Assembly (NCBI RefSeq): GCF_010501065.1
Contig: NZ_QVMM01000012.1
Location: 43,018 to 107,017 of the forward strand
From: Dysgonomonas sp. 216
GTDB lineage: Bacteria > Bacteroidota > Bacteroidia > Bacteroidales > Dysgonomonadaceae
Direction of reading: 5' to 3'
DNA length: 64,000 bases
Every line of letters starts with the position of its first letter. Position 1 is the first letter of the stretch. Below the pieces are notes generated by a model that worked only from the letters and a program-made list of their open reading frames with translations, made no database searches and was not told the origin of the DNA. The translations under genes and the position numbers were made by a program. This document shows, in pieces, positions 35,024 through 44,250 of this stretch.

Positions 35024-36031
35024 TTACAAAGCGTTCTCCTTAATAAGGTATTCTGCTATTTGAACGGCATTAAGTGCAGCTCCTTTTTTTATTTGATCGC
35101 TTACCGTCCAGAATGTTAGCCCATTCGGATTTGCCAGATCTTTACGAATACGCCCTACATAAACAGGCTCTTTACCTGTAACGAATAAAGGCATTGGATA
35201 TTCTTTCTCCGAAGGATTATCTTGCAATACAATACCCTCGGCTTTTGCAAATGCTTCACGAGCCTCCTCAACACTTACAGGACGTTCGGTTTCGACCCAT
35301 GTAACTTCGGAATGAGCACGCATAACAGGAACACGTACGCAAGTAGCACTAACCTCAATATCGGAATGCATTATCTTGCGCGTTTCGTTATACATTTTAA
35401 GTTCTTCCTTTGTGTATCCGTTTTCGGTAAATACATCTACTTGAGGAATAACATTATACGCTAATTGATAAACAAATTTTTCGACAGTGGCTTCTTCCCC
35501 GTTCATAATCTGTTTAAACTGGTTTACAAGTTCATCCATCGCCGATGCTCCGGCTCCCGAAGCAGCCTGATATGTTGCAACATGCACACGGTTGATATGC
35601 GAAATATTTTCAATAGCCTTTAGTGCCACAACCATTTGTATGGTTGTACAGTTGGGATTGGCAATGATGTTACGCGGACGTACTTTTGCGTCCTCGCCAT
35701 TTACTTCAGGCACAACCAAAGGTACGTCTGCATCCATACGGAATGCGCTTGAATTATCGATCATAATTGCTCCATGCTTAGTTATAGTAGACGCAAATTC
35801 GGTCGAGATACTACCTCCGGCAGATACAAAAGCGATGTCGATACCCTTAAAATCATCGTTGTGCTTTAGTTCTTTTACTGTATAGTCCTTACCTTTAAAA
35901 GTATAGACATTTCCGGCACTACGCGCCGAACCGAACAACACCAACTCATCGAAAGGGAAGCTACGCTCTTCAATCACACGGAGAAATTCCTGCCCAACAG
36001 CACCACTAACTCCAACAATAGCAATTTTCAT
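35024..36031 (-). CDS. asd: Aspartate-semialdehyde dehydrogenase
   Basis: The 335-residue enzyme makes aspartate semialdehyde for lysine, threonine, methionine and diaminopimelate synthesis. The N-terminus [20 protein letters not shown] is the NADP-binding motif. The active-site Cys lies in [17 protein letters not shown], and [15 protein letters not shown] and [10 protein letters not shown] segments follow in order. Length is normal. It is transcribed alone between a TACCTTTG box (36074-36067) and a strong terminator. Confidence 0.95.
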   Translation of the reverse strand: MKIAIVGVSGAVGQEFLRVIEERSFPFDELVLFGSARSAGNVYTFKGKDYTVKELKHNDDFKGIDIAFVSAGGSISTEFASTITKHGAIMIDNSSAFRMDADVPLVVPEVNGEDAKVRPRNIIANPNCTTIQMVVALKAIENISHINRVHVATYQAASGAGASAMDELVNQFKQIMNGEEATVEKFVYQLAYNVIPQVDVFTENGYTKEELKMYNETRKIMHSDIEVSATCVRVPVMRAHSEVTWVETERPVSVEEAREAFAKAEGIVLQDNPSEKEYPMPLFVTGKEPVYVGRIRKDLANPNGLTFWTVSDQIKKGAALNAVQIAEYLIKENAL

Positions 36032-36066
36032 TTTAGTAATTAATTATTGATTGATAAAATATTATG

Positions 36067-36074
36067 CAAAGGTA
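36067..36074 (-). promoter_or_regulatory. -7 box (TACCTTTG) of asd
   Basis: The minus strand reads TACCTTTG, 35 nt before the asd ATG. No -33 TTTG found. Confidence 0.5.
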
Positions 36075-36106
36075 AATATAAAAGTAATAACATTATATAT
36101 CTTGAT

Positions 36107-37516
36107 TTATCGTTTTTCCAATAAAACAACATTTTCAACATGATGTGTATGCGGAAACATATCAACTGGCTGAACTTTTGTAACCTTATACATGCTATCG
36201 AGTAAACTTAAGTCACGGGCTTGCGTTGCCGGATTACAGCTTACATACACTATCCGTTGGGGAGAGGCAAACAAAATAGCATCGATAACATCGTCGTGCA
36301 TACCAGCGCGTGGCGGATCGGTTATAATAACATCAGGTTTTCCGTGCTCGTTAATAAATTCCTGATTCAGTATATCCTTCATATCTCCTGCATAAAAAAG
36401 AGTATTGTTTATGCCGTTGTTTTCCGAATTGAATCGTGCATCTATTATAGCATCTTCAACATATTCAATACCAACCACCTGTTTAGCTTTCTTTGCTACA
36501 AAGTTAGCAATAGTACCTGTGCCTGTGTAAAGATCATAAACCAACTCATTTCCGGTAAGCGCAGCAAAATCGCGGGCAATTTTATACAAATTATAAGCTT
36601 GTTCGCTGTTTGTCTGGTAGAACGATTTTGGGCCGATTTTAAATTTCAACCCTTCCATCTCTTCATAAATAAACCCGTTGCCTTTCCATGTCATAACCTC
36701 CTGATCTGTTATAGTATCATTGGCTTTTTGGTTAACAATGTATAACAACGATGTTATTTGCGGAAATTCTGACTCTACCGCTTTAAGCACACTTTCTATT
36801 TGCTCACGATCATCGTCATAAAACACAACAATTACCATCAATTCCCCGGTAGTAGAGGTGCGGACAATAAGGGTACGCATCAAGCCGCCACGATTACGCA
36901 GGTCGAAGAAAGAAGAACCTTCGCGAAAACAGTACTCACGTATAAAATTCCGTATTTGGTTCGATACGTCATCTTGTAACCAACATTTATTAATGTCGAG
37001 AACTTTATCAAACATTCCCGGTATATGAAATCCAAGCCCGTTCATATTATCGAAAGTTACCCCCGATTCGATTTGTTGCTGAGTCAACCATCTTTTATTC
37101 GAAAAAGTAAATTCAAGCTTATTGCGATAAAAAGTTGTTTTTTCCGATCCCATAATTGGGGCTATTTCGGGAAGTTCTATTTTACCAATGCGGGTAAGAT
37201 TATCAGTTACTTGTTTTTGCTTATATTTCAGCTGTTCGCTATATGGCAATATTTGCCATTTGCATCCGCCACAAACGCCAAAATGCTCACAAAAAGCCTC
37301 TGTCCGATTGTCCGAATACTTTATGAAATTTATAGCCTTAGCTTCGGCATATTTATTTTTTTTACGCGTTACTTGTAAGTCTACAATGTCGCCGGGCACA
37401 ACATAAGGCACAAATATTGCCATATCGTTTACTTTAGCTATCGCTTTGCCTTCGGCGGCAACATCGGTTATTTCTATTGCTTCGAGTATAGGAAGTTCTT
37501 TTTTCTTTCTTGCCAT
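36107..37516 (-). CDS. rlmD: 23S rRNA (uracil-C5)-methyltransferase, RlmD family
   Basis: The 469-residue protein has an N-terminal TRAM domain (about 8-68), iron-sulfur-type cysteines in CEHFGVCGGCKWQ, and a SAM-dependent methyltransferase domain (LVYDLYTGTGTIANFVA, IITDPPRAGMHDDVIDAI). The catalytic Cys lies in YVSCNPATQARDL. It methylates uracil in 23S rRNA, probably position 1939 or 747 by E. coli numbering; the paralogue cannot be decided. It is divergent from plsC, with promoter boxes for both genes in the 119-nt gap. Confidence 0.88.
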   Translation of the reverse strand: MARKKKELPILEAIEITDVAAEGKAIAKVNDMAIFVPYVVPGDIVDLQVTRKKNKYAEAKAINFIKYSDNRTEAFCEHFGVCGGCKWQILPYSEQLKYKQKQVTDNLTRIGKIELPEIAPIMGSEKTTFYRNKLEFTFSNKRWLTQQQIESGVTFDNMNGLGFHIPGMFDKVLDINKCWLQDDVSNQIRNFIREYCFREGSSFFDLRNRGGLMRTLIVRTSTTGELMVIVVFYDDDREQIESVLKAVESEFPQITSLLYIVNQKANDTITDQEVMTWKGNGFIYEEMEGLKFKIGPKSFYQTNSEQAYNLYKIARDFAALTGNELVYDLYTGTGTIANFVAKKAKQVVGIEYVEDAIIDARFNSENNGINNTLFYAGDMKDILNQEFINEHGKPDVIITDPPRAGMHDDVIDAILFASPQRIVYVSCNPATQARDLSLLDSMYKVTKVQPVDMFPHTHHVENVVLLEKR

Positions 37517-37543
37517 TAGTTGTCGTTTCTACTTTTAAGACCA

Positions 37544-37551
37544 CAAATGTA
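37544..37551 (-). promoter_or_regulatory. -7 box (TACATTTG) of rlmD
   Basis: The minus strand reads TACATTTG, 27 nt before the ATG of the methyltransferase gene. Confidence 0.5.
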
Positions 37552-37596
37552 GTAATGTTTTTGCAGTAGACAGTACTACTTTTAACTAATAAAATG

Positions 37597-37604
37597 TATT
37601 TTTG
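37597..37604 (+). promoter_or_regulatory. -7 box (TATTTTTG) that fixes the plsC start
   Basis: TATTTTTG matches TAnnTTTG. The open frame extends upstream to 37594, inside this box, so translation must begin downstream, most likely at 37636. Confidence 0.55.
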
Positions 37605-37635
37605 TATGTTAGAGTATTTTTTCGTTTATCCAGTA

Positions 37636-38376
37636 ATGCCCACTATGAAGAAGTTTTTAATAGCCCTTTATCAAATATTTATATTTTTACCAATATTTGC
37701 TATTGCTACAATTATAACAGCCCTTACTGTTATGATTGGTTGCACATTAGGCAATAATCGTTTTTGGAGTGTTGTACCTCCTCGTTATTGGTCCAAACTT
37801 GCTTGTCGTCTTTCTTTATGTAAAATCACGGTAAAAGGACGCGAAAAACTAGACAAGAACACTTCGTATGTTTTCACCCCAAACCATCAGGGGGCATTCG
37901 ACATTTTTCTTATATACGGATATTTGGGACAAAACATTAAATGGGTGCAAAAGCAGGAGTTGAGAAAAATTCCGTTTGTGGGTAAAGCGTCTGAAATTGC
38001 AGGGCACATTTTTGTCAATCAATCAAGTTTAAAATCGATGAAAGAAACCATAACCAAAGCTGAACAAGAACTGAAAAAAGGCGATTCGATAACCATATTC
38101 CCCGAAGGTTCGAGAACTAAAGACGGAACAATGGGACGCTTTAAGAAAGGAGCCTTTATTATTGCACAACAAATGCAACTTCCAGTTGTTCCCCTTACAC
38201 TTAATGGACCTTTTAATGTGATGAAAATACATACATACCTTATAAATCCGGGAAAAATGGAACTTATAATACACGATCCGATTCCTACTCAAGGTATGAC
38301 GGAAGACGACATACCCGAATTATTGAACAAAACTCATAATGAAGTACATTCCGGTTTATGGGATATTTATAAATAA
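37636..38376 (+). CDS. plsC: 1-acyl-sn-glycerol-3-phosphate acyltransferase
   Basis: This is a phosphatidic acid-forming acyltransferase of 246 residues from the chosen start MPTMKKFLIALYQ. The frame is open to 37594, but the promoter box at 37597 rules out the earliest starts. It has a hydrophobic N-terminal helix, the catalytic box NHQGAFDIF (H-x4-D), FINQS-like FVNQSSLKSM, and the substrate box FPEGSRTKDG. All four PlsC blocks are intact. It acts at the inner membrane in phospholipid synthesis and stands alone as a transcription unit. The related gene at 5425-6264 lacks the Glu in the last block. Confidence 0.9.
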   Translation: MPTMKKFLIALYQIFIFLPIFAIATIITALTVMIGCTLGNNRFWSVVPPRYWSKLACRLSLCKITVKGREKLDKNTSYVFTPNHQGAFDIFLIYGYLGQNIKWVQKQELRKIPFVGKASEIAGHIFVNQSSLKSMKETITKAEQELKKGDSITIFPEGSRTKDGTMGRFKKGAFIIAQQMQLPVVPLTLNGPFNVMKIHTYLINPGKMELIIHDPIPTQGMTEDDIPELLNKTHNEVHSGLWDIYK

Positions 38377-38409
38377 GAAAACACAGACTTTTTTAACTAT
38401 ATAATTTTG

Positions 38410-38417
38410 TACATTTG
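38410..38417 (+). promoter_or_regulatory. -7 box (TACATTTG) of the LysM/beta-barrel/MFS operon
   Basis: TACATTTG lies 29 nt before the ATG at 38447. No exact TTTG at the -33 position. Confidence 0.55.
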
Positions 38418-38446
38418 CAATTAATTCAATTAAAACCAATAAAATC

Positions 38447-40225
38447 ATGAGGTTAAAATATTTTTGCGCAGCTATTCTTTTTTCTATGCTAAGCTTGTCG
38501 CAAGTTACCTTTTCACAACAAACAAACTACCGCACGCACACTGTTTTAAAGGGTGAAACAGCTTATTCTATTGCTTCGTTACACAAAGTTTCGTTACAGG
38601 AATTATACGATTTAAATCCCGGTATCGAAAAAGGGTTAAAAGAAAAAACAATATTACGGATTCCTGCTACCCAAACAACCGCAGTGTCAGTCGATGACAA
38701 TTCTTTTTTTCACAGTATAAAAAGTAAAGAAACTTTATTTTCGGTTTCGAAACTTTATGATGTGCCTATCGACCAAATTGTCGCTATAAATCCGGGGCTA
38801 ACTTCCGAAAACTTCAAAATAGGCAATGTTATTCGCATACCAAAAGTAAAAACTACTCCAGTAGCATCAGTTCAACCAAGCGCAATTACTCAAAGCTATA
38901 TCAGTCATAAAGTTGAGCCGAAAGAAACCCTATTTAGTCTATCTCAAAAGTATAATGTATCGATACAAGAAATAGCTGAAGCAAATCCTTCGGTAAAAGA
39001 GAACGGGTTAAAAAAAGGTATGATGCTATCTATCCCAACAGATCATAAAGCGGCATCTACAACGCCGGCACAATCGGCACCACAATATACTGAAACTGTT
39101 AATACCTCTATAGCTACAACCAACAATTATACTACCGAAAATAATAAAACAATGAAAATTGGCTTATTGCTTCCTTTACTAGATCAACGCGATCATCAGC
39201 AAAGTCGGTTCATTGAGTATTACGAAGGATTTTTACTAGCTGTTCAGGATATAAAGGCTCAAGGGTTTTCAGCCGAAATATACACATTTGATATAAGCAA
39301 AGGGCACAATACTAAAAAACTCGAAAGCCTACTCGATACTTACGAGATGAAGAACCTCGATCTTATTATTGGGGGTGTAACATCTGATGAAATACGCATT
39401 CTAAATAAGTTTTCCTTTGAACATGGCATAAAATATGCCATTCCATTTCCGGTAAAAGACGATTGGGATTTACAACAAAGCCCTGAATCTTTTCAGGTAA
39501 ATTTGCCAATAAGCCAACTTTATGCCAAAGCCGCTTTTTCTTTCTGTAAATATTTCAGAGATTACAATGTTATTATTATCGAAGACGAAAGTACGCTTAA
39601 CGATAAGGCCGATTTTATAACTACACTGAATAGCAACCTTACAATGTCGACATTAAAAAGCCGTACCATTAATGTTGGACAAAGTTTTGAAGCACAGTTT
39701 AAAAACGCGATCGATCCTTCGGCAAAAAATATAGTAATACCAACATCGAGCTCTATATTAACACTCAGTAAAATAATACCTACATTAAGAAATATGAAGA
39801 AGTCGTATGCAAATACCGAAATAAATATATTCGGTTACCCGGAATGGCAGGCTTATTCGGCTCAGTATCTTCAGGATTTTTACCGTTACGGAACATATAT
39901 TTATTCTTCATTCTATGCCGACACTAATAGTCCTGCTGTACAAAGTTTGATGAACCGGTATAGAAACTGGTATGGGAAGGCTATGATTAACACATACCCC
40001 CGTTATGGATTACTAGGATACGATACAGGAATATATTTTATGACAGCTTTAGCCCGGCATGGAGACTCGTTTGAAAACAGGCTATATATGTTGAATTCAA
40101 CAACCTTGCAATCGGCCTTTCATTTCGAAAAATCTAACGAAGGTAACGGATACACTAACTCCGGCTTGTTTTTCATTCATTACAAAACAGATGCCACTAT
40201 AGAAAAGATTGATTTGAGCAAATGA
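38447..40225 (+). CDS. LysM repeat protein with periplasmic ligand-binding fold
   Basis: The 592-residue protein has a signal peptide (MRLKYFCAAILFSMLSLSQ) and three LysM domains at about 31-76, 86-132 and 152-197. Each shows the pattern K.ETL.S(I/L)(S/A)..Y.V....I...NP, for example KETLFSVSKLYDVPIDQIVA. A linker leads to a type I periplasmic binding-protein-like domain (about 235-590; MKIGLLLPLLDQRD, YEGFLLAVQDIKAQGF, DLIIGGVTSDEIRIL). LysM binds peptidoglycan. The combination recalls LpoA-type activators of penicillin-binding proteins, which carry the same C-terminal fold, but that is inference. It overlaps the beta-barrel gene by 4 nt. Confidence 0.85.
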   Translation: MRLKYFCAAILFSMLSLSQVTFSQQTNYRTHTVLKGETAYSIASLHKVSLQELYDLNPGIEKGLKEKTILRIPATQTTAVSVDDNSFFHSIKSKETLFSVSKLYDVPIDQIVAINPGLTSENFKIGNVIRIPKVKTTPVASVQPSAITQSYISHKVEPKETLFSLSQKYNVSIQEIAEANPSVKENGLKKGMMLSIPTDHKAASTTPAQSAPQYTETVNTSIATTNNYTTENNKTMKIGLLLPLLDQRDHQQSRFIEYYEGFLLAVQDIKAQGFSAEIYTFDISKGHNTKKLESLLDTYEMKNLDLIIGGVTSDEIRILNKFSFEHGIKYAIPFPVKDDWDLQQSPESFQVNLPISQLYAKAAFSFCKYFRDYNVIIIEDESTLNDKADFITTLNSNLTMSTLKSRTINVGQSFEAQFKNAIDPSAKNIVIPTSSSILTLSKIIPTLRNMKKSYANTEINIFGYPEWQAYSAQYLQDFYRYGTYIYSSFYADTNSPAVQSLMNRYRNWYGKAMINTYPRYGLLGYDTGIYFMTALARHGDSFENRLYMLNSTTLQSAFHFEKSNEGNGYTNSGLFFIHYKTDATIEKIDLSK

Positions 40226-40899
40226 TAAAAAGGACCTTCATATATTTTCTTTTTGTTGTAGTATGCAGCATAAACCTTATAAAAGCCCAATCGAAATTTG
40301 AGCCGGAATGGAATGTTGGGATAGGTTTTGGGCCTACATTCTCTACTCAAAGTTTAATACATCAACGAGCCGAGATACCGGCACAAAATACACAACAGTT
40401 TCATGGCGGATTAGCAATTCGATATATATCGGAAAAGAATCTGGGACTAATTGCCGAGCTAAACTATAGCCAACAAGGCTGGGAAGGTAAATTTAAAAAC
40501 AATCCCGAATATGCACACAAACATTCGTTAAACTATATAGAATTACCGGTTCTTAGTCATATTTATTTTGGAAGAAAGGGGCGTTTCTTTGTAAATCTGG
40601 GCCCTAAATTTCAATTTCTGATTAGCGAAAAAGAAAAGATAAGCGAAGCCTTAGCAAATGATATTGACGAAAACAGTACACCTCAATACAACAGAAATGC
40701 TCAGCATAAATTTGATTACGGAATAATGGGAGGTGTTGGATTTGAATTAAGAACAGGAATTGGGAATTTTGCCCTTGAAGGCCGTTATTATTTTGGTCTG
40801 GGAGATATATACAAATCTGGAGAAAGTGCCGATAGCTTCAGCCGTTCGGCAAATCGTGTAATATCGGCAAAGCTTACTTATTATATCAAAGCATTCTAA
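40222..40899 (+). CDS. PorT family outer-membrane beta-barrel protein
   Basis: The 225-residue protein has a signal peptide (MIKRTFIYFLFVVVCSINLI, likely cleaved near KAQ) and alternating strands such as WNVGIGFGPTFSTQSLIHQ, GGLAIRYISEKNLGLIAEL and YIELPVLSHIYFG. It ends FSRSANRVISAKLTYYIKAF, with Phe at the C-terminus, as is usual for outer-membrane barrels. This is the pattern of Bacteroidota PorT/OMP_b-brl_2 proteins. Its start codon overlaps the LysM gene stop (ATGA), so the two are probably translated together and may act together at the cell wall. Not necessarily the T9SS PorT itself. Confidence 0.82.
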   Translation: MIKRTFIYFLFVVVCSINLIKAQSKFEPEWNVGIGFGPTFSTQSLIHQRAEIPAQNTQQFHGGLAIRYISEKNLGLIAELNYSQQGWEGKFKNNPEYAHKHSLNYIELPVLSHIYFGRKGRFFVNLGPKFQFLISEKEKISEALANDIDENSTPQYNRNAQHKFDYGIMGGVGFELRTGIGNFALEGRYYFGLGDIYKSGESADSFSRSANRVISAKLTYYIKAF

Positions 40900-40911
40900 A
40901 ACCAATACATA

Positions 40912-42285
40912 ATGACAAAATTCTCAAAAGCGTTTTGGGTAGCTAACTCTGTAGAACTTTTAGAAAGGTTAGCCTACTATGCTGTTTTTATCGTAATAAC
41001 TCTTTACCTGTCTAATGTATGGGGATTCAGTGATATAGAAGCGGGTATAATTTCGGGTATATTTTCTGCTTTGTTGTACTTCCTACCCACATTCACAGGT
41101 GCCTATGCCGATAAAATCGGATTCAGATCATCTATAATTCTAGCCTTTGGTCTTTTAACTATTGGTTATGGTGGATTAGGATTACTACCTACTATGCTGG
41201 AAAGCGCAGGCTTGGTACAGTATGGTATGGAAACAACTTTTACAGGTCTAGAATCCAGCCATCTGCGTTGGAGTATAGCTCCGGTATTAATTCTTATAGT
41301 TATAGGAGGTTCTTTTATCAAAGCTGTTATAACCGGAACCGTAGCGCGTGAAACTACTTCTGAAAACAGGGCTCGTGGTTATTCGATATTCTACATGATG
41401 GTAAACTTCGGTGCTTTCATCGGCAAAACAGTTGTAGACCCCTTAAGGAGAGGAATGGGAAATGAAGGTCTTGTATACTTGAATTTTTTCTCTGCAGCAA
41501 TGACGCTAATAGCCCTAGTTGCAGTTTATTTTCTCTATAAATCTGTTAAAACAGAAGGCGAAGGCAAAAGTTTAGCTGAGGTGGGTCGTGCTTTTATTAA
41601 AGTTTGTACAAACGGACGCCTTATAACCCTAATACTCATTATAAGTGGCTTTTGGCTGATTCAAGGGCAGATGTATGCAACAATGCCTAAATTTGTAATC
41701 AGGATGATAGGAGCAGAAGCCTCGCCCGGATGGTATGCTAATGTAAACCCTTTTGTGGTTTTTATGTGTGTAAACTTAGTTACATCACTCATGAAAAAAC
41801 GTACAGCCTTAGCTTCAATGACCATCGGTATGCTTATAATTCCTTTCTCGGCGCTGGTAATGTCCTTTGGCAATCAGATAGGAGCAGAGTATATTCTAGG
41901 ACTTCATCCTATTGCTTTTATGATGATTGTAGGTATAGCTATGCAAGCATTAGCCGAGTGTTTCATTTCACCACGCTATCTTGAATATTTTTCTCTTCAA
42001 TCGCCAAAGGGTGAAGAAGGATTGTATCTAGGGTTTAGCCACTTGCATTCTTTCTTATCATATCTGCTTGCTTTCGGGTTATCAGGTTTTTTACTTAATA
42101 AATATTGCCCTGACCCTAAAGATTATACGCCTGCTGAATACGCAGTAGTTACAGAAAATGCTCATTACATTTGGTATGTATTTGTCGGAATCGGCATGAT
42201 TTCGGCTATAGCCCTTGTTATATATGGTATAATTACCCGTCGGATGGATAAAAAGGCAGCTACCGAAGCAAACACAATAGAATAA
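40912..42285 (+). CDS. Major facilitator superfamily transporter (POT/PTR-like)
   Basis: The 457-residue protein has about 12 transmembrane helices and starts FSKAFWVANSVELLERLAYY, like the E..ERFxYY motif of proton-dependent oligopeptide transporters. The loop between helices 2 and 3 reads FTGAYADKIGFRSSIILAFG, close to the MFS signature GxxaDrxGrr. A peptide or related substrate is possible; the match is not full. It lies 12 nt after the beta-barrel gene in the same direction and ends at a terminator shared with corA. Confidence 0.8.
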   Translation: MTKFSKAFWVANSVELLERLAYYAVFIVITLYLSNVWGFSDIEAGIISGIFSALLYFLPTFTGAYADKIGFRSSIILAFGLLTIGYGGLGLLPTMLESAGLVQYGMETTFTGLESSHLRWSIAPVLILIVIGGSFIKAVITGTVARETTSENRARGYSIFYMMVNFGAFIGKTVVDPLRRGMGNEGLVYLNFFSAAMTLIALVAVYFLYKSVKTEGEGKSLAEVGRAFIKVCTNGRLITLILIISGFWLIQGQMYATMPKFVIRMIGAEASPGWYANVNPFVVFMCVNLVTSLMKKRTALASMTIGMLIIPFSALVMSFGNQIGAEYILGLHPIAFMMIVGIAMQALAECFISPRYLEYFSLQSPKGEEGLYLGFSHLHSFLSYLLAFGLSGFLLNKYCPDPKDYTPAEYAVVTENAHYIWYVFVGIGMISAIALVIYGIITRRMDKKAATEANTIE

Positions 42286-42315
42286 TTATAAGTCCAAGAC
42301 TTCATGACTAATAAA

Positions 42316-42347
42316 AAACCCTTTCGATTGATATATCGAAAGGGTTT
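42316..42347. terminator. Bidirectional terminator between the MFS gene and corA
   Basis: AAACCCTTTCGAT (42316-42328) pairs perfectly with ATCGAAAGGGTTT (42335-42347) around a 6-nt loop. It lies between convergent genes, 30 nt from the MFS stop and 20 nt from the corA stop. Confidence 0.88.
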
Positions 42348-42366
42348 GTAATTTTTATAAGATAAA

Positions 42367-43311
42367 TTAAAGCCATTTCTTTCGTCGGAAGAAATACAGG
42401 ATAATACCTGAAGCAAATACCATCAGCCCGATAGATAACGGATACCCAAGCTTCCAATCAAGTTCCGGCATAACAGTGAAATTCATTCCATAAATACTTG
42501 CAATAAGCGTAGGTGGCATAAAAATTACCGAAATTACGGTAAACATCTTAATTATCTTATTCTGTTCGATATTAACGAAACCGAGGAATGTATCTTGTAA
42601 GTAGTCCAGACGGTCGAAGCTAAAACGAATATGTTCTAAAAGCGAATTTATATCTTTTACCAATATAGTTAGCTTGCCATGCAATTCCCTCGGTATAAGT
42701 TCGCTTTTGAGCATGCTTGATACGGCACGTTGCTTCTCTATTATATTTTCGCGTAAAAGCATCGTCTTTTCCTGAAGGTTCTTTATTTCCATCAAAAGTT
42801 CCTCGTCAGCTTCCTGTATACTTATACTGTTACTCAAATCTGTAATATGATGAGTCATTTCCTCAATCATGTCGGCATCTACCTCTACCCGTGTTTCGAG
42901 CAAAGCCACAAAAACATGATATCCGGTTGGATAATTACGCGGATTTGCAGATATTTTCTTTATCGTTTCCTGAAACGACACAAGCTCTTCGTCACGTACA
43001 GTTATGAGAAGATTATTTTTCAATATAAACGAAACAGTCTCTTTCTCAAATGAATTTAGAAGGAAGTTGAGATTTACGACAAGCGATTCGGAAGTCTCCA
43101 TATAACGAGACGACATCTCTATCTCTATCATCTCTTCTTCTTCCTGAATATATATTCTCAAATAGTCTTCCAGTTCATTTTCTATCTCTTCATCAACATT
43201 GTTTAAGTCAATCCAAAGAAAATTTTTGATCGGGGTTTCTTTAAGAAATTCAAGGCTACGGCTTATCCGTATAACATTATCCTTATGGTAAAAGAGTTTG
43301 ATTTCTGACAT
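42367..43311 (-). CDS. corA: CorA family magnesium/cobalt transporter
   Basis: The 314-residue protein has a large cytoplasmic alpha/beta domain and two C-terminal transmembrane helices. The signature GMN is at residues 275-277 (ASIYGMNFTVMPE). The preceding long helix includes FDRLDYLQDTFLGFVNIEQN and VISVIFMPPTLIASIYG. It is the channel for magnesium uptake. It lies 24 nt after ksgA on the same strand and probably shares its promoter. The RRKKWL tail is basic as usual. Confidence 0.93.
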   Translation of the reverse strand: MSEIKLFYHKDNVIRISRSLEFLKETPIKNFLWIDLNNVDEEIENELEDYLRIYIQEEEEMIEIEMSSRYMETSESLVVNLNFLLNSFEKETVSFILKNNLLITVRDEELVSFQETIKKISANPRNYPTGYHVFVALLETRVEVDADMIEEMTHHITDLSNSISIQEADEELLMEIKNLQEKTMLLRENIIEKQRAVSSMLKSELIPRELHGKLTILVKDINSLLEHIRFSFDRLDYLQDTFLGFVNIEQNKIIKMFTVISVIFMPPTLIASIYGMNFTVMPELDWKLGYPLSIGLMVFASGIILYFFRRKKWL

Positions 43312-43335
43312 ACTCTCCGCTTTTTGATAGGTTCT

Positions 43336-44139
43336 TTACTCGTTTTCCGAATTGTATTCCCGGTTTTGCAGGCATTTTTTTGCAATATTGGTTAATGCCT
43401 CAAATTGTGTTACCGAGAGCTGTTCAGGCCGTTTATCAAATATTGGATCAGAATACGCTTCACAATCTTTACCCAAAAGAGGTTTCATCGAGTTTCGCAA
43501 TGTTTTGCGGCGTTGATTAAAGCTTGTTTTAACAACCGTCTTGAAAAGTTTTTCATCGCAATCCAGCTGTTTGCGCCCGTTCCTTGTTAATTTGATAACG
43601 GCCGATTTGACCTTAGGCGGAGGGTCGAAAACCTGTTCGCTGACCGTAAATAAATACTCTATATCATACCAAGCCTGTAACAATACACTTAATATTCCAT
43701 ATGATTTATTCCCTGGCTTCGAAGCTATACGTTCTGCAACTTCTTTCTGTAACATTCCCGAACAAAACGGGATGCGATCTTTATAATCCAGTACCTTAAA
43801 AAATATTTGAGACGAAATGTTATACGGATAATTACCTATAACACAAAACTGGTCTGTATAGATATCAGAAATATCCAGTTTTAAAAAATCGGCCTCAATT
43901 ATCTTCCCTTTAAGCGTGGGAAAACGTTCTTCCAAATAAGGGATCGATTCCTTATCAAGTTCAACAACCGTAAGGTCTCCCTTGTCAATGAGAAACTGTG
44001 TAAGTACCCCCATTCCGGGCCCTACCTCTATGATAGGAGTACCAGCAAAATCGTCAACCGTATCGGCTATTCGTTTTGCTATTTGCAAATCTTTAAGGAA
44101 ATGCTGACCCAGGAATTTTTTTGGTTTAACAGCTCTCAT
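43336..44139 (-). CDS. rsmA: 16S rRNA dimethyladenosine transferase
   Basis: The 267-residue protein dimethylates A1518 and A1519 of 16S rRNA. It starts MRAVKPKKFLGQHFLKD, the conserved N-terminus; an in-frame TTG two codons upstream is a less likely start. Motif I is IIEVGPGMGVLTQFLI, and the catalytic NxPY is GNYPYNISSQIFF. The C-terminal helix domain is of normal length. It is followed by corA. A TATCTTTG box lies at 44176-44169, about 30 nt upstream, giving a short leader. Confidence 0.94.
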   Translation of the reverse strand: MRAVKPKKFLGQHFLKDLQIAKRIADTVDDFAGTPIIEVGPGMGVLTQFLIDKGDLTVVELDKESIPYLEERFPTLKGKIIEADFLKLDISDIYTDQFCVIGNYPYNISSQIFFKVLDYKDRIPFCSGMLQKEVAERIASKPGNKSYGILSVLLQAWYDIEYLFTVSEQVFDPPPKVKSAVIKLTRNGRKQLDCDEKLFKTVVKTSFNQRRKTLRNSMKPLLGKDCEAYSDPIFDKRPEQLSVTQFEALTNIAKKCLQNREYNSENE

Positions 44140-44153
44140 CCACAACTTATGAT

Positions 44154-44176
44154 TATATTTGTAGCTTGCAAAGATA
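44154..44176. promoter_or_regulatory. Back-to-back -7 boxes for the flippase cluster (+) and ksgA-corA (-)
   Basis: TATATTTG on the plus strand (44154-44161) and TATCTTTG on the minus strand (44176-44169) both match TAnnTTTG. The divergent start sites would lie within about 20 bp, so their polymerases would compete. No -33 elements were found; the plus-strand box is 90 nt from its gene and is the weaker call. Confidence 0.45.
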
Positions 44177-44250
44177 ATGAATATTTTTTAAGGCTTTTAG
44201 CGAGCTGTCGAAAAATAATAACATTCAGCTATTTATAAAACATCGGATAA

